A stretch of 15,977 nucleotides of DNA from a bacterium (lineage in GTDB: Bacteria; Patescibacteriota; Minisyncoccia; Phycocordibacterales; Phycocordibacteraceae). The notes below the pieces were generated by a model. The model saw nothing but the letters and a program-made list of their open reading frames with translations, had not been told where the DNA came from and made no database searches. Position numbers and translations under genes: made by a program. Within the stretch, counting starts at the first letter, position 1. The number at the start of each line of letters is the position of its first letter. The stretch is taken from contig JAJZRH010000004.1 in NCBI GenBank assembly GCA_021802795.1, positions 1 to 15,977 on the forward strand, given 5' to 3'. Of this stretch, positions 6,756-11,779 are shown in pieces.

Positions 6756-8027
6756 TCATTTCCTAATTCGTTCTAGTTCTTCGCGCACGACCTGCGCATC
6801 GCTCCACGGCGTCTTGGAACCTTTCGGCCCCATGATGAACGGGTCGGTCCCTTTGCCGCTCACCAGGACCGCATCGCCCGGGCGCGCCGCGCGGAGCGCG
6901 GCGCGGATAGCTTCGCGGCGGTCCATGATGACGTCCGGCGCGCGCTTCATGCCGCGCGCCATCGCGTCCATGATGGTGCGCGGGTCTTCGTCGTACGGGT
7001 CTTCGTTCGTGAGGATGACTTTCTCGCACGCTTCGTCCGCAATGCGCCCCATCTCCGGGCGTTTCCATGCATCGCGCCCGCCGCCGGTATTTCCGAGCAC
7101 GCAGATCTTCCTCCGGTTCGGAAATGCGCCGTAGAGCGCGGCGAGCGAGTCGGGCGTGTGCGCATAATCCACCACGGCGATGAAATCCTGCCCCGCCTCT
7201 ATGCGTTCCACGCGTCCGCGTACGGCCGGCATTTCCGCGAGCGCACGCGCGGAGACAGCGGGGGGAACGCCGAACGCTTCGGCGAGCTTCACCGCCGCGA
7301 GCGCGTTCAGCGCATTGAACGCGCCGGCGGCGGGAACGGAGAAGCGAACGCCCCCGTACGCGAAAGAGGCGTGTGCGTCGTCGGTATGCAGGCCGGAGAG
7401 CTCATGCTCCGAAAAGCCGATGGCGCGCGGCACCTTTGCGGACAGAAATGCCTTCGTCTCGGGTACGTCCTCATTTGCGACGAGCACGCGCGCGCGCTTC
7501 CCCGACCGGACGAGCTTGTCCACGATGGCGCGCTTGGCGGCCACGTAATGTGCGAACGAACCGTGCCGTTCGATGTGCTCGCGCTGGATGTTCGTGACGA
7601 TGAGGCCATCAAGCGCGAGGAACGACGTGCGGTACTGCAGGACACTTTCCGAGGTCAGCTCTATGACGAAGTGCGTGCACCCTTTTGACAGCGCCCGCCG
7701 CATGAACTCCTGCGCGAAGCCGCGACCCGGAAGTGTCATCTTGTGGAGATTCGGTTCGGAATCGTCATTGATGGCGAAACGGATGGTTGAAAGGAGCGCG
7801 GTCTTGTATCCGGCGGCGCGCAAAATGGCAAAGAGCATGTCAGCCGTCGTGGATTTGCCTTTCGTTCCCGTCACACCGAGTACCACGAGCTGGCGGGCGG
7901 GGAAGCCGTAGGAAAGCGCCATGAGAAACGCGAGCGCAAGATGGTACGGGCGGCGGAAGAATTCCACGACGGGTTCCGGGACCACTTTTTTCAATACCCG
8001 AACTATTGCATTGACGAACGCGTACAT
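6756..8027 (-). CDS. MurE-like Mur ligase lacking the N-terminal domain
   Basis: 423 residues. Mur ligases add amino acids to UDP-MurNAc peptides using ATP. The P-loop GVTGTKGKST (51-60) lies unusually early: classic MurE (about 490 residues) has a full UDP-binding domain of about 90 residues before it, replaced here by a short hydrophobic helix region (PYHLALAFLMALSYGFP, 27-43). Other family marks are VIELTSES (121-128), TNIQREHIERHGSF (145-158), the carbamylated-lysine candidate K165 in AAKRAIVD, VDYAHTPDSL (286-295) and GNTGGGRDAWKRPEMG (312-327). The amino-acid-selecting motif, DNPR in meso-DAP enzymes, reads EDPY (342-345). It follows ruvA by 3 bases (TAA TGT ATG), so the two are probably coupled. 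Substrate specificity is uncertain. Confidence 0.85.
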   Translation of the reverse strand: MYAFVNAIVRVLKKVVPEPVVEFFRRPYHLALAFLMALSYGFPARQLVVLGVTGTKGKSTTADMLFAILRAAGYKTALLSTIRFAINDDSEPNLHKMTLPGRGFAQEFMRRALSKGCTHFVIELTSESVLQYRTSFLALDGLIVTNIQREHIERHGSFAHYVAAKRAIVDKLVRSGKRARVLVANEDVPETKAFLSAKVPRAIGFSEHELSGLHTDDAHASFAYGGVRFSVPAAGAFNALNALAAVKLAEAFGVPPAVSARALAEMPAVRGRVERIEAGQDFIAVVDYAHTPDSLAALYGAFPNRRKICVLGNTGGGRDAWKRPEMGRIADEACEKVILTNEDPYDEDPRTIMDAMARGMKRAPDVIMDRREAIRAALRAARPGDAVLVSGKGTDPFIMGPKGSKTPWSDAQVVREELERIRK

Positions 8028-8030
8028 ACA

Positions 8031-8576
8031 TTAAGCGCCGGAGGAAAGAGCCGCCTTCAGGCGCGCATCTTTTCCGACGATAGTTTCGGGAATGGCCTGC
8101 AACGCCTTGCGCGCTTCGCGCTCGGTGTAGCCGAGAGCGACGAGCGTATCAAATACCTCATTGTCGGCGTTGTCGTGACTCTGCGGACCCACCTTGTCGG
8201 CAAGCTCCACGAGCATCTTCTCCGCGCTTTTCTTGCCGAGCCCGACGACCTTTGTGAGGTATGCAAGATCGCGTTTGCCGATGGCGCCTTCGAGCGCCTC
8301 GCGCGTGCTTCGGCGCAGGACCGTGAGCGCCGTGTTGGGCCCCACGCCCGAGACCGTGAGGATGAGTTCGAAGAAGTCGCGCTCTTCTGCGGAAGGGAAA
8401 CCATACAGTTCCAAGCCGTCCTGCTTAAGCGCCAGATGCGTCGCGAGCGTCGCCTCGCTGCCCGCCGTAAGCGCCTGCGGCGCGCTCATACGCACTTCCA
8501 TACCGAAGCCGGCGACCTCCACGACGGCGCTTATGGGCCCCACCGAAAGCACTTTCCCGCGTATCTGCCGTATCAT
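8031..8576 (-). CDS. ruvA: Holliday junction branch migration protein RuvA
   Basis: 181 residues, slightly shorter than E. coli RuvA (203). RuvA binds the four-way junction as a tetramer and loads the RuvB motor. The N-terminal OB fold is MIRQIRGKVLSVGPISAVVE through GLELYGFPSAEERDFFELI. The two helix-hairpin-helix motifs are VSGVGPNTAL (75-84) and VVGLGKKSAEKMLVEL (110-125). After a short acidic linker, the C-terminal RuvB-binding domain includes EVFDTLVALGYTEREARKAL (140-159). RuvB and RuvC are not in the window. A -10 box lies 7 bases before the start, which has no Shine-Dalgarno sequence. It heads the ruvA/MurE-like unit. Confidence 0.95.
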   Translation of the reverse strand: MIRQIRGKVLSVGPISAVVEVAGFGMEVRMSAPQALTAGSEATLATHLALKQDGLELYGFPSAEERDFFELILTVSGVGPNTALTVLRRSTREALEGAIGKRDLAYLTKVVGLGKKSAEKMLVELADKVGPQSHDNADNEVFDTLVALGYTEREARKALQAIPETIVGKDARLKAALSSGA

Positions 8577-8582
8577 GCGCTT

Positions 8583-8588
8583 ATCGTA
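8583..8588 (-). promoter_or_regulatory. -10 box TACGAT of ruvA, probable leaderless start
   Basis: TACGAT on the minus strand ends 7 bases before ATG 8576. The intervening AAGCGC has no ribosome binding site character. Confidence 0.45.
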
Positions 8589-8628
8589 CTACATTTGCGC
8601 TGAGATTTTTAAGGAGCATAGCGCGCCG

Positions 8629-8701
8629 GGAATCTCTTGAGCATAGCGATTAGAGATTCCAAGTACTCTTGGGGTGACTATAAAAATCCAAGTGCACTTG
8701 G
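8629..8701. repeat. Palindrome cluster upstream of rpsT
   Basis: Three dyads are packed between ruvA and rpsT. GGAATCTCT (8629-8637) is mirrored by AGAGATTCC (8652-8660). CCAAGTACTCTTGG occupies 8659-8672. CCAAGTGCACTTGG, a perfect palindrome, occupies 8688-8701. The last two differ at 2 of 14 bases and their centres are 29 bases apart. A further half-site CCAAG occurs at 8706-8710. The decamer GAGCATAGCG is repeated at 8614-8623 and 8639-8648. The set resembles an operator array for a dimeric repressor. Confidence 0.65.
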
Positions 8702-8722
8702 TAACCCAAGGTGCCCTAGCTA

Positions 8723-8751
8723 TTGCGTATCTGAGGCATATGCATTACATT
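8723..8751 (+). promoter_or_regulatory. Promoter of rpsT
   Basis: A -35 box TTGCGT (8723-8728) and a -10 box TACATT (8746-8751) are separated by the ideal 17 bases. The start codon at 8760 lies 9 bases after the -10 box, so the mRNA would be leaderless or nearly so. Confidence 0.6.
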
Positions 8752-8759
8752 TGGCAGAC

Positions 8760-9026
8760 ATGGCAATCACCAGTTCCGCAAAAAAGGCGATACGCTCCTC
8801 GGCGAGGAAGCATGTCTTCAATCTGCGCCGCAAGGACGCGCTTCGCGATACGACGAAGGCGCTTACGAAGGCGCTCGCCGCTAAGGACGTGTCCGGAGCC
8901 GAGAAGATGCTCCCGGCCGCCTATAAGGCGATAGACAAGGCGGCAAAGCGCGGCGTCATCAAGAGCAATACGGCAGACCGCAAGAAAGCTCGGCTTGCCG
9001 CAGCGCTCAAGCGCGCGAAAGCGTAA
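8760..9026 (+). CDS. rpsT: Small ribosomal subunit protein S20 (bS20)
   Basis: 88 residues, the normal length of S20, which binds 16S rRNA early in 30S assembly. The sequence is strongly basic with the family layout: MAITSSAKKAIRSSARKHVF at the start, then an alanine/lysine-rich helical body, and KAAKRGVIKSNTADRKKARL (59-78) matching the conserved G-x-I-x-x-N-x-A-x-R-K-K-S/A-R-L motif near the end. The ATG at 8760 is preferred over in-frame upstream codons because it gives the standard N-terminus and lies just after a promoter. It is monocistronic and ends in a strong terminator. The upstream palindromes suggest regulation. Confidence 0.95.
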   Translation: MAITSSAKKAIRSSARKHVFNLRRKDALRDTTKALTKALAAKDVSGAEKMLPAAYKAIDKAAKRGVIKSNTADRKKARLAAALKRAKA

Positions 9027-9029
9027 GCG

Positions 9030-9071
9030 CCAAAAGGAAAACCGCCACGAAAGTGGCGGTTTTCCTTTTGG
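9030..9071. terminator. Bidirectional terminator between rpsT and tRNA-Arg(GCG)
   Basis: CCAAAAGGAAAACCGCCAC (9030-9048) pairs perfectly over 19 bases with 9053-9071 around a GAAA tetraloop. T-tracts occur in the 3' arm on both strands. It begins 4 bases after the rpsT stop. On the other strand it begins immediately after the encoded CCA of tRNA-Arg. Confidence 0.88.
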
Positions 9072-9146
9072 TGGTGCTCCCGGCAGGAATCGAACCTGCA
9101 TCGTCAGCTCCGCAAGCTGATGTCCTATCCATTGAACGACGGGAGC
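9072..9146 (-). tRNA. tRNA-Arg (anticodon GCG), CCA encoded
   Basis: Cloverleaf on the minus strand: acceptor GCTCCCG/CGGGAGC, D arm GTTC/GGAC, anticodon stem TCAGC/GCTGA with loop TTGCGGA giving GCG (Arg, CGC/CGU), T arm GCAGG/CCTGC with loop TTCGATT. A73 is at 9075 and CCA follows at 9074-9072, the only encoded CCA among the seven tRNAs here. Bacteria normally read CGC/CGU with a tRNA carrying ACG (inosine 34), so a GCG anticodon is unusual. Confidence 0.93.
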
Positions 9147-9224
9147 GAAGTGAGGGGGTGCGGCTGCACGTCCTCGCGTAGGCGGACTTCCCGAACGAGC
9201 TCCCGTATGCCTACATACGGGAGC
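9147..9224 (-). ncRNA. Structured leader of tRNA-Arg(GCG) with tRNA 5'-end mimic (copy A)
   Basis: Read on the minus strand, the leader starts at 9224 with GCTCCCGTAT; its first eight bases equal the tRNA's 5' end, which begins 78 bases later. It forms a perfect 10-base-pair hairpin with ATACGGGAGC (9215-9224 with 9199-9208 on the plus strand) and loop GTAGGC. TCGTTCGG follows (9198-9191), then GCCTAC (9183-9178), complementary to the loop, then CGAGGACGTGCAG (9176-9164), and a CCCTCACTTC end touching the tRNA. Apart from covarying stem bases it closely matches the leader at 14363-14441. Confidence 0.75.
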
Positions 9225-9243
9225 GTATATCTCGCCTATTGAA

Positions 9244-9270
9244 TGTATACGGAAATCGAGCAAAAGCCAA
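9244..9270 (-). promoter_or_regulatory. Possible promoter of the tRNA-Arg(GCG) unit
   Basis: On the minus strand TTGGCT (9270-9265) and TATACA (9249-9244) are 15 bases apart, a little short. Predicted transcription would begin about a dozen bases before the mimic hairpin. Weak support. Confidence 0.3.
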
Positions 9271-9320
9271 GTAAGCGAATGCTATCGTGATTTAGAATTG
9301 ATGGTATCGTTCTCTTCGCG

Positions 9321-9392
9321 GCTCTCATCGTTCAATGGATAGGACAGCTCCCTCCGAAGGAGCAGATGCAGGTTCGATTCCTGCTGAGAGCA
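9321..9392 (+). tRNA. tRNA-Arg (anticodon CCG)
   Basis: Acceptor GCTCTCA/TGAGAGC, D arm GTTC/GGAC, anticodon stem GCTCC/GGAGC with loop CTCCGAA giving CCG (codon CGG), T arm GCAGG/CCTGC with loop TTCGATT, A73, and no encoded CCA. Its body is very similar to that of the divergent tRNA-Arg(GCG) 174 bases away, suggesting a common origin. It has no mimic leader: its first bases do not recur in the preceding 100 bases. A possible extended -10 (TGGTATCGT) lies about 12 bases before it. It is convergent with the gene ending at 9398. Confidence 0.93.
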
Positions 9393-9397
9393 CAAAT

Positions 9398-9871
9398 TCA
9401 GAATCCGAGCCACGCCGCCACCAAGTCGACGAACGTATGCGTGTGCTCGCCTTCATCCACACGCTGGAGGAAATACGAGTATACCGCGTCGGCATCGACG
9501 CCTTCGAGCGGAATGATGAGATGCGGCGAGAGCCAGCTCTCGTTCTTGATGGAGATCATGGGAGGAAATTCGCCCGCAACATCCTCGAGAACGGAGAATG
9601 AGACCATCCGTTCGAACGGGTGGAGCTCATCTCCGATGACGATGCCTCGGTCAACGAGGCGGAAACGGTGCACGGGCGGCACTTTAGCCGCATGGAGCGC
9701 GAGTGCGGCAGCGGCGGTGACGATGAGGGCGGCGAGCAGGTAATTGCCGAACAGTACCGCGGCTACCGTGCCGGCGACGCTGATGATGCCGAGCGCCCAA
9801 TACCAATCGGCGCTTTTCGGGTTATGGTCGTACTCTCTTCCTTCCCATTCCAAAAGTGCGTCTTGAGACAT
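9398..9871 (-). CDS. Two-helix membrane protein with a PH-like cytoplasmic domain
   Basis: 157 residues. A short polar N-terminus containing W-E-x-x-E-Y-D-H (residues 9-16) precedes two membrane helices (about 23-41 and 43-60), then a soluble part with alternating strands: VHRFRLVDRGIVIGDELHPFERMVSFSV, then ISIKNESWLSPHLIIPLEGVDADAVYSYFLQ. The order of strands, a last helix, and the phrase RGI-x-IG-x-x-L/H-x-P/Y-F-x-x-(M/L) suggest a bacterial PH-like domain behind a helical hairpin. I recall such proteins as hypothetical in Parcubacteria. No catalytic residues are seen. The start at 9871 lies 7 bases after a perfect extended -10 box. Its stop is 5 bases from the convergent tRNA-Arg(CCG). Confidence 0.7.
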   Translation of the reverse strand: MSQDALLEWEGREYDHNPKSADWYWALGIISVAGTVAAVLFGNYLLAALIVTAAAALALHAAKVPPVHRFRLVDRGIVIGDELHPFERMVSFSVLEDVAGEFPPMISIKNESWLSPHLIIPLEGVDADAVYSYFLQRVDEGEHTHTFVDLVAAWLGF

Positions 9872-9877
9872 ACGGAA

Positions 9878-9886
9878 AGTATATCA
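9878..9886 (-). promoter_or_regulatory. Extended -10 box (TG-A-TATACT) of the PH-like gene
   Basis: TGATATACT on the minus strand ends 7 bases before ATG 9871, with no ribosome binding site between. This is one of the clearest leaderless arrangements in the window. Confidence 0.6.
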
Positions 9887-9902
9887 CCCGAAATTGCCGA
9901 GG

Positions 9903-10517
9903 TTACTCAATAACGATAACTTCACCGTCCCGGATCGCCTTATAGGGAATGTTGTTTTCTTTACAGTAGGCAATCTCTTTATCAATATCCGCAGATTCAG
10001 GGTGGTCAGAATCCCAGTGAGGCATCAAAGCCCAATCGACAAACCCCAATCCTTTCCATATCACTTCCTTCTGCTCGCTGTAGGGAGTATCGAGAGGGTC
10101 GACGATCTCGTACGCCTTTAGGTTTGGTGCCAAAACACATCCCGCCGCACTGTAACCAGCGTATAAGAAATCCGTGTCCTGCAACTCTGGAAGAATTTTA
10201 TCTAACCCACTCAATCTCATTGCCTGGCGCAGTACAAACACATTTCCGCCGCTAATGAAGATTGCGCCACGTTCCTCCAACTTATTTCTTAGTTCATCTT
10301 GCTTTCCAAAATAATCACGCAAGTCCAACATCTCAACCTCAAGACCGAGCGCCCGCAATGAAGCCATATCGTTTTCATTACGCCTGGCGCGTCTTTCTGG
10401 GTCGGCACCAGTAAAGTCTCGTGCATTTGGGATATAGGAAATCTTTCCTTTTGGAGCAAGTGTTTTGAGTTTCTCTGTCTCGTTTCCAAGTTCGTATGAG
10501 GATAGGTAATATTTCAT
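9903..10517 (-). CDS. Peptidase E family protein (S51, type 1 glutamine amidotransferase-like fold)
   Basis: 204 residues from ATG 10517, preceded by an AGGA ribosome binding site. The longer open frame starting at 10610 reads through tRNA-Ser and is an artefact. Family marks are ISGGNVFVLRQAM (88-100), the nucleophile elbow GYSAAGCV with Ser123 (121-128), and LMPHWDSDHPES with His167 (164-175), as in Salmonella-type dipeptidase E, which cleaves N-terminal Asp-X dipeptides. The C-terminus IPYKAIRDGEVIVIE is typical. Only 12 bases separate the start from the 3' end of tRNA-Ser, so tRNA processing may create its 5' end. Base composition is clearly more AT-rich than its neighbours (48% GC in 10201-10260), suggesting recent acquisition. 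Confidence 0.88.
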   Translation of the reverse strand: MKYYLSSYELGNETEKLKTLAPKGKISYIPNARDFTGADPERRARRNENDMASLRALGLEVEMLDLRDYFGKQDELRNKLEERGAIFISGGNVFVLRQAMRLSGLDKILPELQDTDFLYAGYSAAGCVLAPNLKAYEIVDPLDTPYSEQKEVIWKGLGFVDWALMPHWDSDHPESADIDKEIAYCKENNIPYKAIRDGEVIVIE

Positions 10518-10529
10518 AGGTCCTAACTG

Positions 10530-10616
10530 CGGAGAGGGTGGGATTCGAACCCACGGTCCCGTTTCCAGGACGGCGGATTTCAAGTCCGCTGCTTTAGACC
10601 ACTCAGCCACCTCTCC
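10530..10616 (-). tRNA. tRNA-Ser (anticodon UGA)
   Basis: A class II tRNA of 87 bases: acceptor GGAGAGG/CCTCTCC, anticodon stem GCGGA/TCCGC with loop CTTGAAA giving UGA, a long variable arm with stem GTCC/GGAC, T arm GTGGG/CCCAC with loop TTCGAAT, discriminator G73, and no encoded CCA. It lies 8 bases after the DUF5652 stop and 12 bases before pepE, so all three may share one transcript. Confidence 0.95.
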
Positions 10617-10624
10617 CTACTTGT

Positions 10625-10903
10625 TTACGCCTGCGCTGATGATGAATCGTGCGCGGGCGTGTGTGAGCGACGGAAGCGAGAATCAGGACGGAACCAGATG
10701 AGGTAGATGATTTCCAAAATTCCGGCCGTGTTGATGACGAGCATGGCGACGAACCACCACTTTTGGCTTCCGCGTGCCGCGTGCCACAGGGCGAACCCTT
10801 TCAGCACCAAGGACCAAATCGCGATCGCGATGATGAAAGGGAGGAACGTAAACATAAATCCCGGAGCGAACGAAGGATAGAATTCTGGCGAGAAGTAGTG
10901 CAT
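10625..10903 (-). CDS. DUF5652-like small membrane protein
   Basis: 92 residues. After a short aromatic N-terminus (MHYFSPEFYPSFAPGF) there are two membrane helices. The first leads into IWSLVLKGFALWHAARGSQKWWFVAML (29-55). The second continues VINTAGILEIIYLIWF (56-71). The pattern W-x-x-x-x-K-G-x-A-L-W-x-A-A-R-x-x-x-K-W-W-F and N-T-x-G-I-L-E-I-I-Y is the one I associate with DUF5652, common in Patescibacteria and of unknown function. The charged tail is probably cytoplasmic. It has a consensus extended -10 box 9 bases before the ATG, divergent from ruvX. tRNA-Ser follows after 8 bases. Confidence 0.78.
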   Translation of the reverse strand: MHYFSPEFYPSFAPGFMFTFLPFIIAIAIWSLVLKGFALWHAARGSQKWWFVAMLVINTAGILEIIYLIWFRPDSRFRRSHTPAHDSSSAQA

Positions 10904-10911
10904 ATGCGCGG

Positions 10912-10926
10912 ATTATACCATACACT
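10912..10926. promoter_or_regulatory. Overlapping divergent promoters of the DUF5652 gene and ruvX
   Basis: Only 29 bases (10904-10932) separate two divergent start codons. On the minus strand TG-G-TATAAT (10920-10912) is a perfect extended -10 ending 9 bases before ATG 10903. On the plus strand TATACC (10914-10919) or TACACT (10921-10926) serves ruvX at 10933. The two polymerase sites overlap, so they are expected to compete. Confidence 0.65.
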
Positions 10927-10932
10927 CTACCC

Positions 10933-11346
10933 ATGCGGTATCTCGGCGTTGATTACGGAAGCAGGAAAATAGGCCTCGCGCTCTCTGATGAAGCGGGGAG
11001 TATGGGCTTTCCGCACGCCATCATCCCGAATACGCCGCGGCTCGTCGACGAGCTCGGCGCGCTCATCGCCAAAGAAAATGTCGGCGCCGTGGTCATCGGC
11101 GAATCGCGGAATCTCGCGGGCGGCGAGAATCCCATTGCGCAGGATGCCCGGGCGCTCGGCGCGCTCATCACCGAGCGCACCGGAGTGCCGGTATTCTTCG
11201 AGTCGGAAGTGTTCACGACGGCTCTTGCGCGCCGCGCGCCCGAGAAGGAGGGGAAGTCGCGCGCGCCGAAGACCCGTACGGACGTGGACGCCTCGGCCGC
11301 CGCACTCATCCTTACCAGTTATCTCTCCCGCACCGAGCATGAGTAA
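10933..11346 (+). CDS. ruvX: Putative Holliday junction resolvase RuvX (YqgF family)
   Basis: 137 residues, the family's usual length. The RNase H-like fold begins MRYLGVDYGSRKIGLALSDE with the metal ligand Asp7. VVIGES (53-58) gives Glu57. FFESEVFTT (88-96) replaces the common DERLTT/S motif. DVDASAAALIL (117-127) supplies the last acidic ligand. The family is proposed to act in 16S rRNA 5'-end processing and/or junction resolution; the sequence does not decide between them. The start codon lies 7 bases after TACACT with no Shine-Dalgarno sequence. The stop overlaps the next start by 8 bases (ATGAGTAA). Confidence 0.9.
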   Translation: MRYLGVDYGSRKIGLALSDEAGSMGFPHAIIPNTPRLVDELGALIAKENVGAVVIGESRNLAGGENPIAQDARALGALITERTGVPVFFESEVFTTALARRAPEKEGKSRAPKTRTDVDASAAALILTSYLSRTEHE

Positions 11347-11740
11347 AGAACGCATATCCATAGACGAGTTCAGCAAGATAGAGGTGAAGGTCGGTACGGT
11401 ACGGACCGCCGAGCGCGTGCCCGATACCGACAAGCTGCTGCGGCTCACGGTAGATTTTGGCCTAAAACCTTCGCAAAGCGAAGGTTCGGCCGACCAGTCG
11501 CCGGAGGCGACCGGTGTAGGCGAAGAAAGAGATGTGCGTCAAATCGTTTCCGGCATTGCCGCCTATGTTTCCGAACCCTCGTCGCTTGTCGGCCGCCAGC
11601 TCGCATTCGTGACGAATCTCGAGCCGCGCACCATTCGCGGCCTCGAAAGCAACGGCATGCTCTTTGCCGTCGGTTCGGACGACACCTTTGCTTTTCTTAC
11701 GCCCGACAGGGAGGTCCCGCCCGGCACGAGTGCACACTAG
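11339..11740 (+). CDS. tRNA-binding (EMAP/CsaA-type) OB-fold protein with an in-frame insertion
   Basis: 133 residues. The fold resembles the C-terminal domain of methionyl-tRNA synthetase and free tRNA-binding proteins. SIDEFSKIEVKVGTVRTAERVPDTDKLLRLTVDFG (7-41) leads, after an insertion, to RQIVSGIAAYVSEPSSLVGRQLAFVTNLEPRTIRGLESNGMLFAV (67-111). Residues 42-62 (LKPSQSEGSADQSPEATGVGE) interrupt a turn that in relatives is only a few residues long. They are encoded by palindromic DNA. Whether this protein works alone or with a shortened MetRS elsewhere cannot be told here. It is coupled to ruvX by an 8-base overlap, and a hairpin follows its stop. Confidence 0.85.
   Translation: MSKERISIDEFSKIEVKVGTVRTAERVPDTDKLLRLTVDFGLKPSQSEGSADQSPEATGVGEERDVRQIVSGIAAYVSEPSSLVGRQLAFVTNLEPRTIRGLESNGMLFAVGSDDTFAFLTPDREVPPGTSAH
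11460..11522 (+). repeat. In-frame palindromic insertion in the tRNA-binding protein gene
   Basis: Two adjacent hairpins lie inside the coding region. AACCTTCGC (11466-11474) pairs with GCGAAGGTT (11478-11486) around AAA. ACCAGTCGCC (11493-11502) pairs with GGCGACCGGT (11506-11515) around GGA with one mismatch. GCCTA near 11460 is mirrored by TAGGC at 11517-11521, marking likely outer ends. The inserted length is about 63 bases, so the frame is kept. Confidence 0.7.
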
Positions 11741-11745
11741 AGGCG

Positions 11746-11766
11746 CGCGGCGGCGGAGCCGCCGCG
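11746..11766. terminator. GC-rich hairpin between the tRNA-binding gene and pilM
   Basis: CGCGGCGGC (11746-11754) pairs perfectly with GCCGCCGCG (11758-11766) around GGA. No T-tract follows; instead the pilM -10 box TATACT starts two bases later, so the hairpin occupies the pilM promoter spacer and -35 area. It may end the upstream transcript, affect pilM promoter use, or both. Confidence 0.5.
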
Positions 11767-11767
11767 T

Positions 11768-11773
11768 TATACT
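11768..11773 (+). promoter_or_regulatory. -10 box TATACT of the pilM operon, probable leaderless start
   Basis: TATACT ends 7 bases before ATG 11780, and no Shine-Dalgarno sequence lies between. No recognisable -35 box is present, because a GC hairpin fills that region. Confidence 0.55.
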
Positions 11774-11779
11774 GCAGAT

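Noticed and set aside
8614..8710. Short repeats as a possible CRISPR array
   Set aside because: The repeats are 10-14 bases and palindromic, with irregular spacing, and no cas gene is present.
8637..8759. Upstream extension of rpsT from a TTG
   Set aside because: It would translate the palindrome cluster and the promoter; S20 proteins begin at the ATG at 8760.
10518..10610. N-terminal extension of the peptidase E gene
   Set aside because: The extension translates tRNA-Ser. The family N-terminus MKYYLSSYELG begins at 10517 with a ribosome binding site.
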